25,595 nt of DNA from CAUUFM01 sp041844335 (GCA_041844335.1 JBGZAX010000028.1:1-25595); one strand, 5' to 3'; counted from the first letter of the stretch, positions 9,217 through 16,622 are shown. Notes: generated by a model not told the origin, from the sequence alone. Translations and numbers: made by a program.

Positions 9217-9832
9217 CTCTTTCTCCTAATATCTGTCCGGATACAAGCTCCACCGACCTTGGTAAAATTACATGTTCCGCCTGTTTCATAACTCTTAATT
9301 GCAGCTTTTCCCCGGTGTCGTTTTTATAGACCCTTACCGCCTTTTGCATTATGATTTCTCCGTCATCTGCTATCTCATTTACAAAATGCGTGGTGGCTCC
9401 GGTTATCTTTACTCCCTTTTCAAGCACCTTTTCGTGCACGATAAGCCCATAATAGCCTTTTCCGCAAAATGCCGGAATTAAGGATGGATGAACATTTATT
9501 ATCCGGTTCTCATAATGCTTTATAAAATCCTTTGATAAAATACTCAAAAACCCTGCCAAAACTATTAAATCGATCTTTGCCGCCTTTAACAATTCAAGCA
9601 TTTTTTCTTCTCTTTCTTTCGGGGTCGGATAACCTGCCTTGTCCACAATCTCTGCTTTTATATTCGCCTTTTCAGCTCTTTTTATTGCATAGGCATCAGC
9701 CCTGTTTGATATCACAAGCTTTATTTCTCCGCTTTTTATAACCTCGCTGTCTATTAGAGCCTGTAAATTTGTACCTCCGCCTGATACAAGCACTGCTATA
9801 TTTATCTTTTCCTTTTTTACCGCCTGTTTCAT
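9206..9832 (-). CDS. purN: Phosphoribosylglycinamide formyltransferase
   Basis: Uses 10-formyl-THF to formylate GAR to FGAR (step 3). It has 208 residues, typical for PurN. The N-terminal VLVSGGGTNLQAL loop binds the GAR phosphate. The catalytic triad is visible as N113 and H115 in INVHPSLIPAF and D157 in ADDGEII, equivalent to N106, H108 and D144 of the E. coli enzyme. The gene follows purM by 14 bases, with AGGAG just before the ATG, and its end overlaps the purO start. No oddity beyond a slightly extended N-terminus (MKQAVKKEK). Confidence 0.96.
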   Translation of the reverse strand: MKQAVKKEKINIAVLVSGGGTNLQALIDSEVIKSGEIKLVISNRADAYAIKRAEKANIKAEIVDKAGYPTPKEREEKMLELLKAAKIDLIVLAGFLSILSKDFIKHYENRIINVHPSLIPAFCGKGYYGLIVHEKVLEKGVKITGATTHFVNEIADDGEIIMQKAVRVYKNDTGEKLQLRVMKQAEHVILPRSVELVSGQILGERDVK

Positions 9833-9846
9833 AGCCGCTCCTATGA

Positions 9847-10863
9847 TTATACTAAAATTATTTTATCTTCATTCTCTATTATTTCGCCGATTATATATGC
9901 CGTTTCTCCCTCATTTGCAAGGATCTCCAATGCCCTTTCCTTATCCTTATTATCTACTGTTATGGTCATTCCGACCCCCATATTAAAGGTGTTGAACATA
10001 TCATGCTCACTGATACCTCCAGTTTTTTGAATTAATTCAAATATAGGCAATATCCTTACAGATGATTTATCGATTCTGGCACAAAGACCATCAGGTATCA
10101 TTCTCGGAATATTTTCATAAAAACCGCCGCCGGTGATGTGTGAAATCCCCTTTACTCTTATCTCGTCGAGTAAGGCAAGAACAGGCTTCACATAGATTTT
10201 AGTAGGAGTTAAAAGAGTATCTATTATCTCCTTTTTACTGTAATCATTTAGGTCAAAAACCTTTCTGACTAAAGAAAAGCCGTTAGAATGAACACCGCTT
10301 GATGCAAGTCCTATCACCACATCACCTTTACCTATAAGGCTGTTATCAATTATCTTATCCTTATCCACAACACCGGTACTGTAGCCTGCCAAGTCATATT
10401 CATCTACAGGGTAAAATCCCGGCATTTCCGCCGTTTCTCCGCCTATTAGAGCTACTCCGGCCATTTCACAGCCGTCACAGACTCCCTTCACAATCTGCTC
10501 TATTTTTTCCGGAACATTTTTTCCGCAGGCGATGTAATCCAAGAAAAATAAGGGCTTGGCTCCGCAGCAGATAATATCATTCACACACATTGCCACACAG
10601 TCAATGCCTATAGTATCGTGCTTATCCGCTAAAAAGGCAAGCTTTAATTTTGTACCCACTCCGTCGGTTCCGCTCACTAAAACCGGTCTTTTTATCTTAT
10701 CGATATCCAATTCGAACATACCGCCGAAACCACCCAAATCTGAGCAGACACCTTTTACCTCGGTTCTTTTTATATGCGACTTCATAAGTTCAACCGCCCT
10801 GTAGCCTGCGGTGATGTCGACTCCTGCGTTCTTATATGCATCTGAACTTGATTTTTCGTGCAT
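9847..10863 (-). CDS. purM: Phosphoribosylformylglycinamidine cyclo-ligase (AIR synthetase)
   Basis: Closes FGAM to AIR using ATP (step 5). The 338-residue length is typical. Visible signatures are SGTDGVGTKLKLA for the ATP-binding region, DCVAMCVNDIICCGAKPLFFLDY, and GGETAEMPGFY. PurM belongs to the same ATP-binding superfamily as the synthetase part of PurL. It starts three bases after the purF stop with AAGGAG upstream, so translation is probably coupled to purF. No anomaly was found. Confidence 0.97.
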   Translation of the reverse strand: MHEKSSSDAYKNAGVDITAGYRAVELMKSHIKRTEVKGVCSDLGGFGGMFELDIDKIKRPVLVSGTDGVGTKLKLAFLADKHDTIGIDCVAMCVNDIICCGAKPLFFLDYIACGKNVPEKIEQIVKGVCDGCEMAGVALIGGETAEMPGFYPVDEYDLAGYSTGVVDKDKIIDNSLIGKGDVVIGLASSGVHSNGFSLVRKVFDLNDYSKKEIIDTLLTPTKIYVKPVLALLDEIRVKGISHITGGGFYENIPRMIPDGLCARIDKSSVRILPIFELIQKTGGISEHDMFNTFNMGVGMTITVDNKDKERALEILANEGETAYIIGEIIENEDKIILV

Positions 10864-10866
10864 TTT

Positions 10867-12291
10867 CTACTCCTTTTTATTCCAACAATACGTGCAAAGA
10901 TTTTTTTCCTCCAAACCTATTGCCTCTATTAAACCGCCCAAAGACTGAAAGCCTATAGATTTAAGATGTAATTTCTCACACATGGCTTTTCTCATATTTT
11001 TACCTCGCTCCGTTTTTTCGTCGCTATATTCATCTATGTATTTTAAACCCTCGTCTCCCTCAAGCTCTACTATAACTCTCCTTGTAATCAGCTCCATCTC
11101 GCTATTTGTCCTTGAAAAATTAAGGTATCTGCAAGGATACATAATAGGCGGACAGGCGGATCGCATATGCACCTCTTTTGCCCCGTTTTCATATAAAAAA
11201 TCTACGGTTTCTCCTATCTGTGTTCCTCGAACAATAGAATCGTCCACAAGTAAGAGCGTTTTATCGGTAATCAGCTGATGTACCGGTATCTGTTTCATCT
11301 TGGCAACCCTCTGCCTGTCTTTCTGGTTCGAGGGAATAAAGCTTCTTGACCATGTCGGTGTGTACTTTATAAATGCTCTTGCAAAGGGGCGCCCACTCTC
11401 GTTGGCATATCCTATTGCGTGAGGAGTCCCCGAATCGGGAACTCCTCCCACATAATCAATTTGCGATAAATCTATACTCTCTTTATCATGCCTTGCCAAG
11501 ATACGTCCGTTTTTGTACCGCATAATTTCTACATTTATTCCCTCGTATGTAGATGTGGGATAACCATAATAGGTCCACAAAAAGCTGCAAATTCTGCTCT
11601 TATCCACTCCCTTTGATAAAATTTCCGTTCCGGAGCTTGAAATCTCCACAATCTCGGCAGGCTTAAGCTCCAAAAAATCCTCATAATCAAGCTTTTGATA
11701 GGCAAAGGATTCAAAGGAAATACAATATCCGTCCTTGTTTTTTCCTATCATTACGGGCAATCTGCCTGATTTATCCCTCGCCACAATAATATGTCCATCG
11801 TCCTTTAATATCATAATGGACGCAGTACCGTCTATTCTTTCCTGTGCGAATTTTATCCCGTCTACAAAATTGCTCTTTTGGTTTATAAGAGACGCTATAA
11901 GCTCAGTGGAATTTATCTTGCCCCCAGTCATCGCATTTATATGTCCGCCACTGAATGCCAGAAAATTATTTAAAAGGCTTTCCGAATTATTTATCGCAGA
12001 TATTGTGCAAATAGCATAGGTGCCGATATTTGACCTTATAAGTATCGGCTGCGGATCCTTGTCACTGATGCAGCCTATCGCGCTGTTGCCCTGCATATCG
12101 TCAAAAACATGTGCAAACTTGGCTCTAAAGGGAGTACTGCCTATATGATGAATTGCCCTTTGCAATCCCAGCTTTTCATCATACATAGCTATTCCACCCA
12201 ATGAAGATCCCAGATGGGAATGATAATCAGTACCGAAATACACATCAACCGCCGCATTTTTATCACCGACGACACCGAAAAAACCGCCCAT
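10867..12291 (-). CDS. purF: Amidophosphoribosyltransferase with degenerate glutaminase domain
   Basis: Makes phosphoribosylamine from PRPP (step 1). The phosphoribosyltransferase half is intact: GGVPDSGTPHAIGYA and the PRPP loop LLVDDSIVRGTQ (D350, D351). Cysteines C235, C387, C466 and C469 sit where Bacillus PurF binds its 4Fe-4S cluster. The N-terminal glutaminase fold is present (MGGFFGVVGD, then DYHSHLGSSLGGIA), but the nucleophile cysteine is replaced by Gly. The RYPTAG Arg region reads ISDKDP (75-80), the NGN oxyanion motif is missing (ICTISAINN), and the TTSD aspartate is not seen. It should therefore not hydrolyse glutamine. AGGAG precedes the ATG by eight bases; the frame upstream has no other ATG or leader cysteine start. 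It has 474 residues and occupies the usual purF place in the operon. I infer an ammonia-dependent enzyme, or one fed by another glutaminase. Confidence 0.92.
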   Translation of the reverse strand: MGGFFGVVGDKNAAVDVYFGTDYHSHLGSSLGGIAMYDEKLGLQRAIHHIGSTPFRAKFAHVFDDMQGNSAIGCISDKDPQPILIRSNIGTYAICTISAINNSESLLNNFLAFSGGHINAMTGGKINSTELIASLINQKSNFVDGIKFAQERIDGTASIMILKDDGHIIVARDKSGRLPVMIGKNKDGYCISFESFAYQKLDYEDFLELKPAEIVEISSSGTEILSKGVDKSRICSFLWTYYGYPTSTYEGINVEIMRYKNGRILARHDKESIDLSQIDYVGGVPDSGTPHAIGYANESGRPFARAFIKYTPTWSRSFIPSNQKDRQRVAKMKQIPVHQLITDKTLLLVDDSIVRGTQIGETVDFLYENGAKEVHMRSACPPIMYPCRYLNFSRTNSEMELITRRVIVELEGDEGLKYIDEYSDEKTERGKNMRKAMCEKLHLKSIGFQSLGGLIEAIGLEEKNLCTYCWNKKE

Positions 12292-12307
12292 TTTACAGCT
12301 CCTTTAA

Positions 12308-13021
12308 TTATTTATTAAATACTCTTTTCATCATCTCCTGATAAGCACCCTCTACGTTCCCGAGATCTCTACGAAATCTATCCTTGTCAAGCTTTTCATT
12401 TGTTTTAACATCCCAAAATCTACAGGTATCCGGAGAAATTTCATCTGCAAGTACAATAGTGCCGTCATCAAGCTTTCCGAACTCAAGCTTAAAGTCCACC
12501 AGCTTTACATCAATATTCAGGAAATATTGTTTTAACACCTCATTTACCTTAAATGCATAATTTTTGATGGTTTCAATTTCCTCCTTTGTAGCCAATTTTA
12601 ATGCTACAGCATGATAAACATTCATCAGCGGATCATGCAAATCGTCATTTTTATAGGAAAATTCAAAGGTTGGCTCATCAAACACTATGCCCTCTTCAAC
12701 GCCGAACCTCTTAGCAAATGAGCCGGCGGAAATATTTCTTATAATCACCTCAAGCGGAACAATTTTTACCTTTTTTACAACCGTGTCGGTGTCACTTAAG
12801 CCCTCCACAAAATGGGTGGGTATTCCGTTTTGCTCAAGCAGCTGCATCAGATGATTGGTCATCAGATTGTTTACTACGCCTTTTCCGGCAATAGTTCCCT
12901 TTTTTGTACCGTCAAATGCGGTGGCATCGTCCTTATATGATACAATCACTTTGTCGGCATCATCTGTGGCATAGACCTTTTTTGCTTTTCCCTCATATAA
13001 CTGTTCTCTTTTTTCAAGCAT
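12308..13021 (-). CDS. purC: SAICAR synthetase
   Basis: Joins aspartate to CAIR with ATP to make SAICAR (step 7). It has 237 residues, as in most bacteria. Signatures are LYEGKAKKVYATDD at the N-terminus, YKDDATAFDGTKKGTIAGKG for the substrate site, and the C-terminal LVDFKLEFGK and LADEISPDTCRFWD, where acidic residues bind metal and CAIR. It lies 29 bases after purE and 16 before purF, with AGGAG before the ATG. Its product needs PurB to become AICAR, and no purB is in the window. No oddities seen. Confidence 0.97.
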   Translation of the reverse strand: MLEKREQLYEGKAKKVYATDDADKVIVSYKDDATAFDGTKKGTIAGKGVVNNLMTNHLMQLLEQNGIPTHFVEGLSDTDTVVKKVKIVPLEVIIRNISAGSFAKRFGVEEGIVFDEPTFEFSYKNDDLHDPLMNVYHAVALKLATKEEIETIKNYAFKVNEVLKQYFLNIDVKLVDFKLEFGKLDDGTIVLADEISPDTCRFWDVKTNEKLDKDRFRRDLGNVEGAYQEMMKRVFNK

Positions 13022-13050
13022 AGTTTTTCTCCTTTAATATTTTTATTTAC

Positions 13051-13530
13051 TTAATTGAGTTTTGCATCCTTTTCTAAAATTGCCTTTTCGTCATTTTCTC
13101 TTTTTTCAATAAGCCTTTTCGCCAATGCTTCATCCTCTATTGCGAGCATCTGTATCGCAAGAAGAGCCGCATTCGTTCCGCCGTTTATCGCTACCGTAGC
13201 CACCGGCATTCCGGATGGCATCATCACGGTGGATAAGAGTGCGTCCATACCGTCAAGGACAGACGATTTACAAGGGATACCTATCACAGGCAAAATAGTA
13301 TTAGCCGCCATAGCTCCTGCAAGATGTGCCGCCATTCCCGCAGCCGCTATTATCACTCCGAACCCGTTATCCTTAGCGTTTTTAGCGAACTCAGCCGCAA
13401 TCAACGGTGTTCTGTGTGCAGAATAGATGTGAGCCTCAAATGGTACCTCGAACTGTCTTAAGGTATCCATTGTTTTTTCTATAATAGGCATATCACTGTC
13501 ACTGCCCATTACAATTCCGACTTTTTTCAT
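13051..13530 (-). CDS. purE: PurE, AIR carboxylase / N5-CAIR mutase
   Basis: Produces CAIR (step 6), either from N5-CAIR made by PurK or directly from AIR and CO2. It has 159 residues. The nucleotide loop is GSDSDMP (9-15), the active-site His is in SAHRTP (37-42), and the third motif reads AAGMAAHLAG (63-72), where E. coli PurE has AGAGGAAHLPG. The overall look is that of the bacterial class, but no purK lies in this otherwise near-complete operon. It is the first gene, with AAGGAG before the ATG, and follows the long leader described separately. Whether it uses N5-CAIR or CO2 cannot be told from this sequence. Confidence 0.95.
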   Translation of the reverse strand: MKKVGIVMGSDSDMPIIEKTMDTLRQFEVPFEAHIYSAHRTPLIAAEFAKNAKDNGFGVIIAAAGMAAHLAGAMAANTILPVIGIPCKSSVLDGMDALLSTVMMPSGMPVATVAINGGTNAALLAIQMLAIEDEALAKRLIEKRENDEKAILEKDAKLN

Positions 13531-13756
13531 AACATCTCCTTAATTAAAGTTGTAGTGTGCCATTTGGCATAAATTTTTTAAAGCCAAAAATAAAAAGAAT
13601 ACCGGCTTGCTTTATATTTTAACCGCGCTGACAGATAGTCGGCAAGGTCAAATGCAAGTGGTATCTTCAAAAAATAAACATTTGATTATGTTTTTTATAT
13701 CTCATAAACAGAGTCATCAGCAATCCCCTTTTATTAAATACAAGTATTCTTTTACC
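13531..13756 (-). promoter_or_regulatory. Purine operon leader, structured
   Basis: About 225 bases separate the predicted transcription start from the purE ATG. The leader contains several complementary segments, including an attenuator-like hairpin (listed separately) and a later TTTGGC/GCCAAA pair (near 13561-13586). The conserved core of the guanine riboswitch was looked for and not found, and the sequence does not fit PRPP (ykkC-type) or ZTP riboswitches well. No leader peptide was evident. The length and folding suggest regulation, but the ligand or protein is unknown. Confidence 0.5.
13586..13664 (-). terminator. Attenuator-like hairpin in purine operon leader
   Basis: In the RNA, AUACC-A-CUUGC (plus-strand complement 13654-13664) can pair with GCAAG-CC-GGUAU (13599-13610), followed at once by UUC, U5, A, U5 (13586-13598). 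The roughly 43-base loop holds a second CUUGC copy (complement of 13642-13646) that could pair with the same GCAAG instead, and a small hairpin GCCGAC/GTCAGC. Two rival partners for one arm, ahead of a U-tract, is the usual plan of a transcription attenuator. Function is inferred. Confidence 0.5.
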
Positions 13757-13762
13757 AATTCA

Positions 13763-13791
13763 AATATAACACACTATGCAAAATAATGCAA
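13763..13791 (-). promoter_or_regulatory. Predicted sigma-A promoter of the purine operon
   Basis: TTGCAT (-35, 13791-13786) is followed after 17 bases by TATATT (-10, 13768-13763). Both hexamers are close to consensus and the spacing is ideal. The start would be near 13756. The divergent aldolase promoter begins about 85 bases away. Confidence 0.6.
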
Positions 13792-13876
13792 CTTTTATAC
13801 CCTATAAAATTTCTTACAAATTTTCTATAATTTTCATTAACAAATAAGATTTTTTTGTGTAAATTCACATAAGTGT

Positions 13877-13905
13877 TTGACAAAAAAGAAACGGTTATGT
13901 TAAAT
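13877..13905 (+). promoter_or_regulatory. Predicted sigma-A promoter of the aldolase gene
   Basis: A perfect TTGACA (13877-13882), a 17-base spacer and TTAAAT (13900-13905; four of six match). Transcription would start near 13912, about 40 bases before the ATG at 13953. Confidence 0.7.
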
Positions 13906-13914
13906 TTAGAATAA

Positions 13915-13927
13915 CAGTATGATACTG
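13915..13927. promoter_or_regulatory. Inverted repeat at the aldolase transcription start
   Basis: CAGTAT-G-ATACTG has two perfect six-base arms around one central base. It lies just after the predicted start of the aldolase transcript, a common place for a repressor operator. No regulator gene for it was recognised nearby. Confidence 0.4.
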
Positions 13928-13952
13928 CAAATAATCTATGGAGGTTGATTTT

Positions 13953-14726
13953 ATGATTAATTATTGTAAGCAAAAGCTTGAAAATAAGGAGCTGCTGCTC
14001 GGCTCATTTTATGAGCTTGGAGGAGAAACAGCTGTCGAAGCGGCAGGTATTGCCGGAGTTGACTTTATCATTATTGATAACGAACACGGTCCTATAGATA
14101 TCGAAACCACCGTATCCTATGTAAGAGCCGCAGAGCTGCATAAATTGACACCCTTTGTAAGAGCTAAAGAAATCAGCCGCTCCGCCGTTCTGAAGTCCTT
14201 AGATGTGGGAGCCGCCGGACTTATCGTGCCTTGTATTGAAAATATTGAAGAAATAAAAAATCTGGTGAACTGGGCAAAGTATCCGCCGCTTGGAGAAAGA
14301 GGCTTTTTCCTCCCGAGAATAGCCAAATACGGACAAAGTGAGATTTCAAAAAAGGGAATTATTCCCTATATGGAATATATGAATAAGGAAAACTGGCTGA
14401 TTCCGCAATGTGAAACTGTGGGAGCCTTAAATATTATAGAGGAAATAGCTGCAACTGACGGTGTTGACGGAATTTTCATAGGTCCCTTTGATCTTTCCAA
14501 CTCAATGGGTATCCCGGGACAGTTTGATAATGAGGAGTTCAAAGCGGCGGTAAAAAGGGTGATAAAAGCCTGCCACGACAACAATAAATTCGTGATGTGC
14601 TACGCAAACGATGCGAACATCGCAAAGGATATGAAAAAGCTCAACCTTGACGGAATTGCGGTCAGCATGGACATATCTATATTGATAAACGGATATAAGT
14701 CAATGCTTAAGGAAGTCGGAAAATAA
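13953..14726 (+). CDS. HpcH/HpaI-family class II pyruvate aldolase
   Basis: This 257-residue metal-dependent aldolase belongs to the HpcH/HpaI family, whose members cleave compounds such as 4-hydroxy-2-oxoheptanedioate or 2-keto-3-deoxyglucarate to pyruvate (or a tartronate-like acid) and an aldehyde. Catalytic residues match E. coli HpaI closely: D42 and H45 in IDNEHGP, R70 in FVRAKE, and metal ligands E154 in QCETVGA and D180 in GPFDLS. The GERGF segment (114-118) is also typical. I chose the ATG at 13953 because GGAGG (13940-13944) overlaps an earlier in-frame ATG at 13938 and is ideally placed for the later one. It is a single gene with its own promoter and terminator, divergent from the purine operon. 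The substrate cannot be told; sugar-acid or aromatic breakdown are both possible. Confidence 0.87.
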   Translation: MINYCKQKLENKELLLGSFYELGGETAVEAAGIAGVDFIIIDNEHGPIDIETTVSYVRAAELHKLTPFVRAKEISRSAVLKSLDVGAAGLIVPCIENIEEIKNLVNWAKYPPLGERGFFLPRIAKYGQSEISKKGIIPYMEYMNKENWLIPQCETVGALNIIEEIAATDGVDGIFIGPFDLSNSMGIPGQFDNEEFKAAVKRVIKACHDNNKFVMCYANDANIAKDMKKLNLDGIAVSMDISILINGYKSMLKEVGK

Positions 14727-14733
14727 TGTTAAA

Positions 14734-14779
14734 AACACCTAATGGTATCACCTTAATAAGGCAATACCATTAGGCGTTT
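14734..14779. terminator. Bidirectional terminator between aldolase and chemoreceptor
   Basis: CCTAATGGTAT (14738-14748) pairs perfectly with ATACCATTAGG (14764-14774), and four more pairs lie beyond one mismatch. The loop itself holds CCTT/AAGG. On the plus strand TTTATTTAT follows; on the minus strand GTTTTTAA follows. It lies eight bases after the aldolase stop and 36 bases past the chemoreceptor stop, so it can serve both convergent genes. Confidence 0.85.
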
Positions 14780-14815
14780 ATTTATGCTTTACAATATTAA
14801 AACCGATTAACAACA

Positions 14816-16513
14816 TTATAATTCCGGAATTGTGAATTTACCTATCAGTGATTGTAATATTCCTGCCTGTGCTGACAGCTCCTCAGATGCGGCAGCCGAC
14901 TCCTCGCTGGTTGCAGAATTGCTCTGAATAACACTTGATATCTGATCCACCGCAATAGTTATCTGATTAATGGATGAAGCCTGTTCATCTGATGCCACAC
15001 TCACATTTGATATAACCTCTCCTACCGTCTGAACTCCGGCAACCACTTCCTTTAAGGCACTGGCTGTGGTATCCGCAAGCACCGAGCCTCTCTCTACCGC
15101 ATTTACAGTCTGAGCTATAAGATTTGCGGTGTTCTTGGCAGCCTCTGCCGATTTTCCGGCAAGGTTTCTTACCTCATCAGCCACTACAGCAAATCCTTTT
15201 CCTGCCTCTCCTGCTCTTGCAGCCTCAACCGCCGCATTTAAAGCCAGAATATTTGTCTGGAATGCTATATCATCAATGGTCTTAATAATCTTTCCGATTT
15301 CTCCAGCCTTATCGGAGATATCATTCATAGCATCGACCATTTGCAACATGCTTTCATTGCTCTTATTTAAGCTGTCCGCCGCTAAATCCGAGTCTCTCTT
15401 TGCCTCATGGGCGCTTTGTGCATTATCATTTATCTTCTTTGAAACCTCAGCTATAGTGGCTGACAATTCCTCAATAGATGCAGCCTGCTCCGTGGCTCCC
15501 TGAGATAGGATCTGTGCTCCGTTGCTCACCTGATCCGCTCCGCTGAGTACCTGCTCTGATGCCTTTGTAACCTCTGATACTAAAGATGTCACGCCGTCTA
15601 TTACTCCCTGAATACCTGTCTTAAGAGGTACAATCTCTCCCACGTACACCTCGGGGTGTGCGCTATTAACGACAAAGTTTCCGTTGCTCATTTCAGCCAA
15701 TCCTGCTGATATATCTTCAATTGTAAGTCTCAGATTCCTGCATATATTTGCAGTCGCCTCCGCCAATACCTTTACCTCGTCCTCGGTATCTACAGTAGGC
15801 ACGTCGGCAGTCAAGTTTCCGTGTGCCAAAAGCTCTATCCTCTCCACACAACGAGAGATCGGCTTTGAAATACCGACGGATATTTTTATTCCCAATAATA
15901 CCGAAACACCCAAAGCAATCAAAATAATTACTGTAACAAATAATATGGAAATATTAGAATCGTTACTCAGCTGTGTACTCAGGTTATCTCCTTTTGTCAC
16001 CTTGTAATCCATCAGCTCTCTAAAATTATTCAGCATTTCCTCATAAACAGGATTTACTTCTTCCATCATCATTTTTTGAGCCTGTGCCGTCCTTACAGGA
16101 TCTGTGGTGTTTCCTACTTCTAATACTTTATTAACCGCTTCTGCCCATTTCTGCTCAGATGCTACTGATTTCTCCAATATTTCCCTGCCCTTTTTGAGAC
16201 AGACTTTTTCAAGCTCGGGTATGATTGCTTCAAATTTCGCCAAATATTTTTCATAACTCTGCTGTTCACTATCTATTAACACCTGATCGGTGAAGCTCAC
16301 TACATTTCCAACACTTTTTTGTGCTTCAGAGATACATAACATAGCCTCCCCTATATCGCCTTGAGAAAATCCGTCATTAACAAGAACCTCCGAATATTTT
16401 GTGTCAATATTCCTCATAACCAAAACAGACACTATACCTGCCAAGCTGGCTAACATAGCTACCGCTACAAATGACACAATCAGCCTTTTTCCGATCTTCA
16501 TTTTTTTAAGCAT
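14816..16513 (-). CDS. Methyl-accepting chemotaxis protein
   Basis: A 565-residue transmembrane chemoreceptor that should signal through CheW and CheA. Order of parts: short cytoplasmic start, membrane helix 1 (about 11-33), an extracellular helical sensor of about 155 residues resembling a four-helix-bundle type, membrane helix 2 (about 190-212), a HAMP region beginning GIKISVGISKPISR, then a long coiled-coil signalling domain. The conserved hairpin tip QTNILALNAAVEAARAGE lies near residues 415-440. No CheR-tethering pentapeptide is seen at the C-terminus. The start at 16513 is supported by GGAGGG seven bases upstream; a second Met is four residues later. The ligand is unknown, and no other chemotaxis gene is nearby. 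Its upstream region has a strong promoter, a palindrome and a homopolymer run. Confidence 0.95.
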   Translation of the reverse strand: MLKKMKIGKRLIVSFVAVAMLASLAGIVSVLVMRNIDTKYSEVLVNDGFSQGDIGEAMLCISEAQKSVGNVVSFTDQVLIDSEQQSYEKYLAKFEAIIPELEKVCLKKGREILEKSVASEQKWAEAVNKVLEVGNTTDPVRTAQAQKMMMEEVNPVYEEMLNNFRELMDYKVTKGDNLSTQLSNDSNISILFVTVIILIALGVSVLLGIKISVGISKPISRCVERIELLAHGNLTADVPTVDTEDEVKVLAEATANICRNLRLTIEDISAGLAEMSNGNFVVNSAHPEVYVGEIVPLKTGIQGVIDGVTSLVSEVTKASEQVLSGADQVSNGAQILSQGATEQAASIEELSATIAEVSKKINDNAQSAHEAKRDSDLAADSLNKSNESMLQMVDAMNDISDKAGEIGKIIKTIDDIAFQTNILALNAAVEAARAGEAGKGFAVVADEVRNLAGKSAEAAKNTANLIAQTVNAVERGSVLADTTASALKEVVAGVQTVGEVISNVSVASDEQASSINQITIAVDQISSVIQSNSATSEESAAASEELSAQAGILQSLIGKFTIPEL

Positions 16514-16547
16514 TATTCATCCCTCCAGAACCCTTTATGTTAATTTA

Positions 16548-16576
16548 ACTATAATTCAAATAATATGAATTGTCAA
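16548..16576 (-). promoter_or_regulatory. Predicted sigma-A promoter of the chemoreceptor gene
   Basis: A perfect TTGACA (16576-16571), a 17-base spacer and TATAGT (16553-16548, five of six) point at the chemoreceptor ATG at 16513. The start would be near 16541. It is one of the best promoters in the window. The housekeeping sigma pattern contrasts with the sigma-D pattern often found for motility genes. Confidence 0.78.
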
Positions 16577-16580
16577 ATTA

Positions 16581-16592
16581 GTTATGCATAAC
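16581..16592. promoter_or_regulatory. Perfect 12-bp palindrome upstream of the chemoreceptor promoter
   Basis: GTTATGCATAAC reads the same on both strands and lies four bases upstream of the -35 hexamer, at about -40 to -51. That position suits an activator or repressor site. The AT-rich setting makes chance palindromes more likely, so confidence is modest. Confidence 0.35.
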
Positions 16593-16607
16593 ATACAAAT
16601 TTTTTCG

Positions 16608-16622
16608 CCCCCCCCCCCCCCC
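16608..16622. repeat. Homopolymer run of 15 C (G on the minus strand)
   Basis: An uninterrupted run of 15 C lies in very AT-rich DNA, about 67-81 bases upstream of the predicted chemoreceptor start and 32 bases beyond the -35 hexamer. Runs of this length are prone to slippage in replication and to sequencing error. It is outside any supported gene. Confidence 0.9.

Noticed and set aside
13632..13643. GCCGACTATCTG on the minus strand, resembling the 3' half of a ZTP riboswitch
   Set aside because: The closing GGGC is missing, and no matching first half with its pseudoknot partner was found upstream. Left as an unclassified leader.
13701..13720. CTGATGA with a following CTC/GAG stem on the minus strand, like a hammerhead ribozyme core
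   Set aside because: The required GAAA after the stem is absent (GAGATA instead), and no cleavage-site stem was found.
13531..13756. Guanine (purine) riboswitch before purE
   Set aside because: The conserved GTTTCTACC and CCGTAAA core segments are not present on the minus strand.
13938..13952. Earlier ATG for the aldolase gene
   Set aside because: It overlaps the GGAGG that is well placed for the ATG at 13953, and the family N-terminus fits the later start.
13752..13973. 73-codon minus-strand frame upstream of the purine operon
   Set aside because: It runs across the aldolase promoter and start, is AT-driven, and matches no protein pattern.
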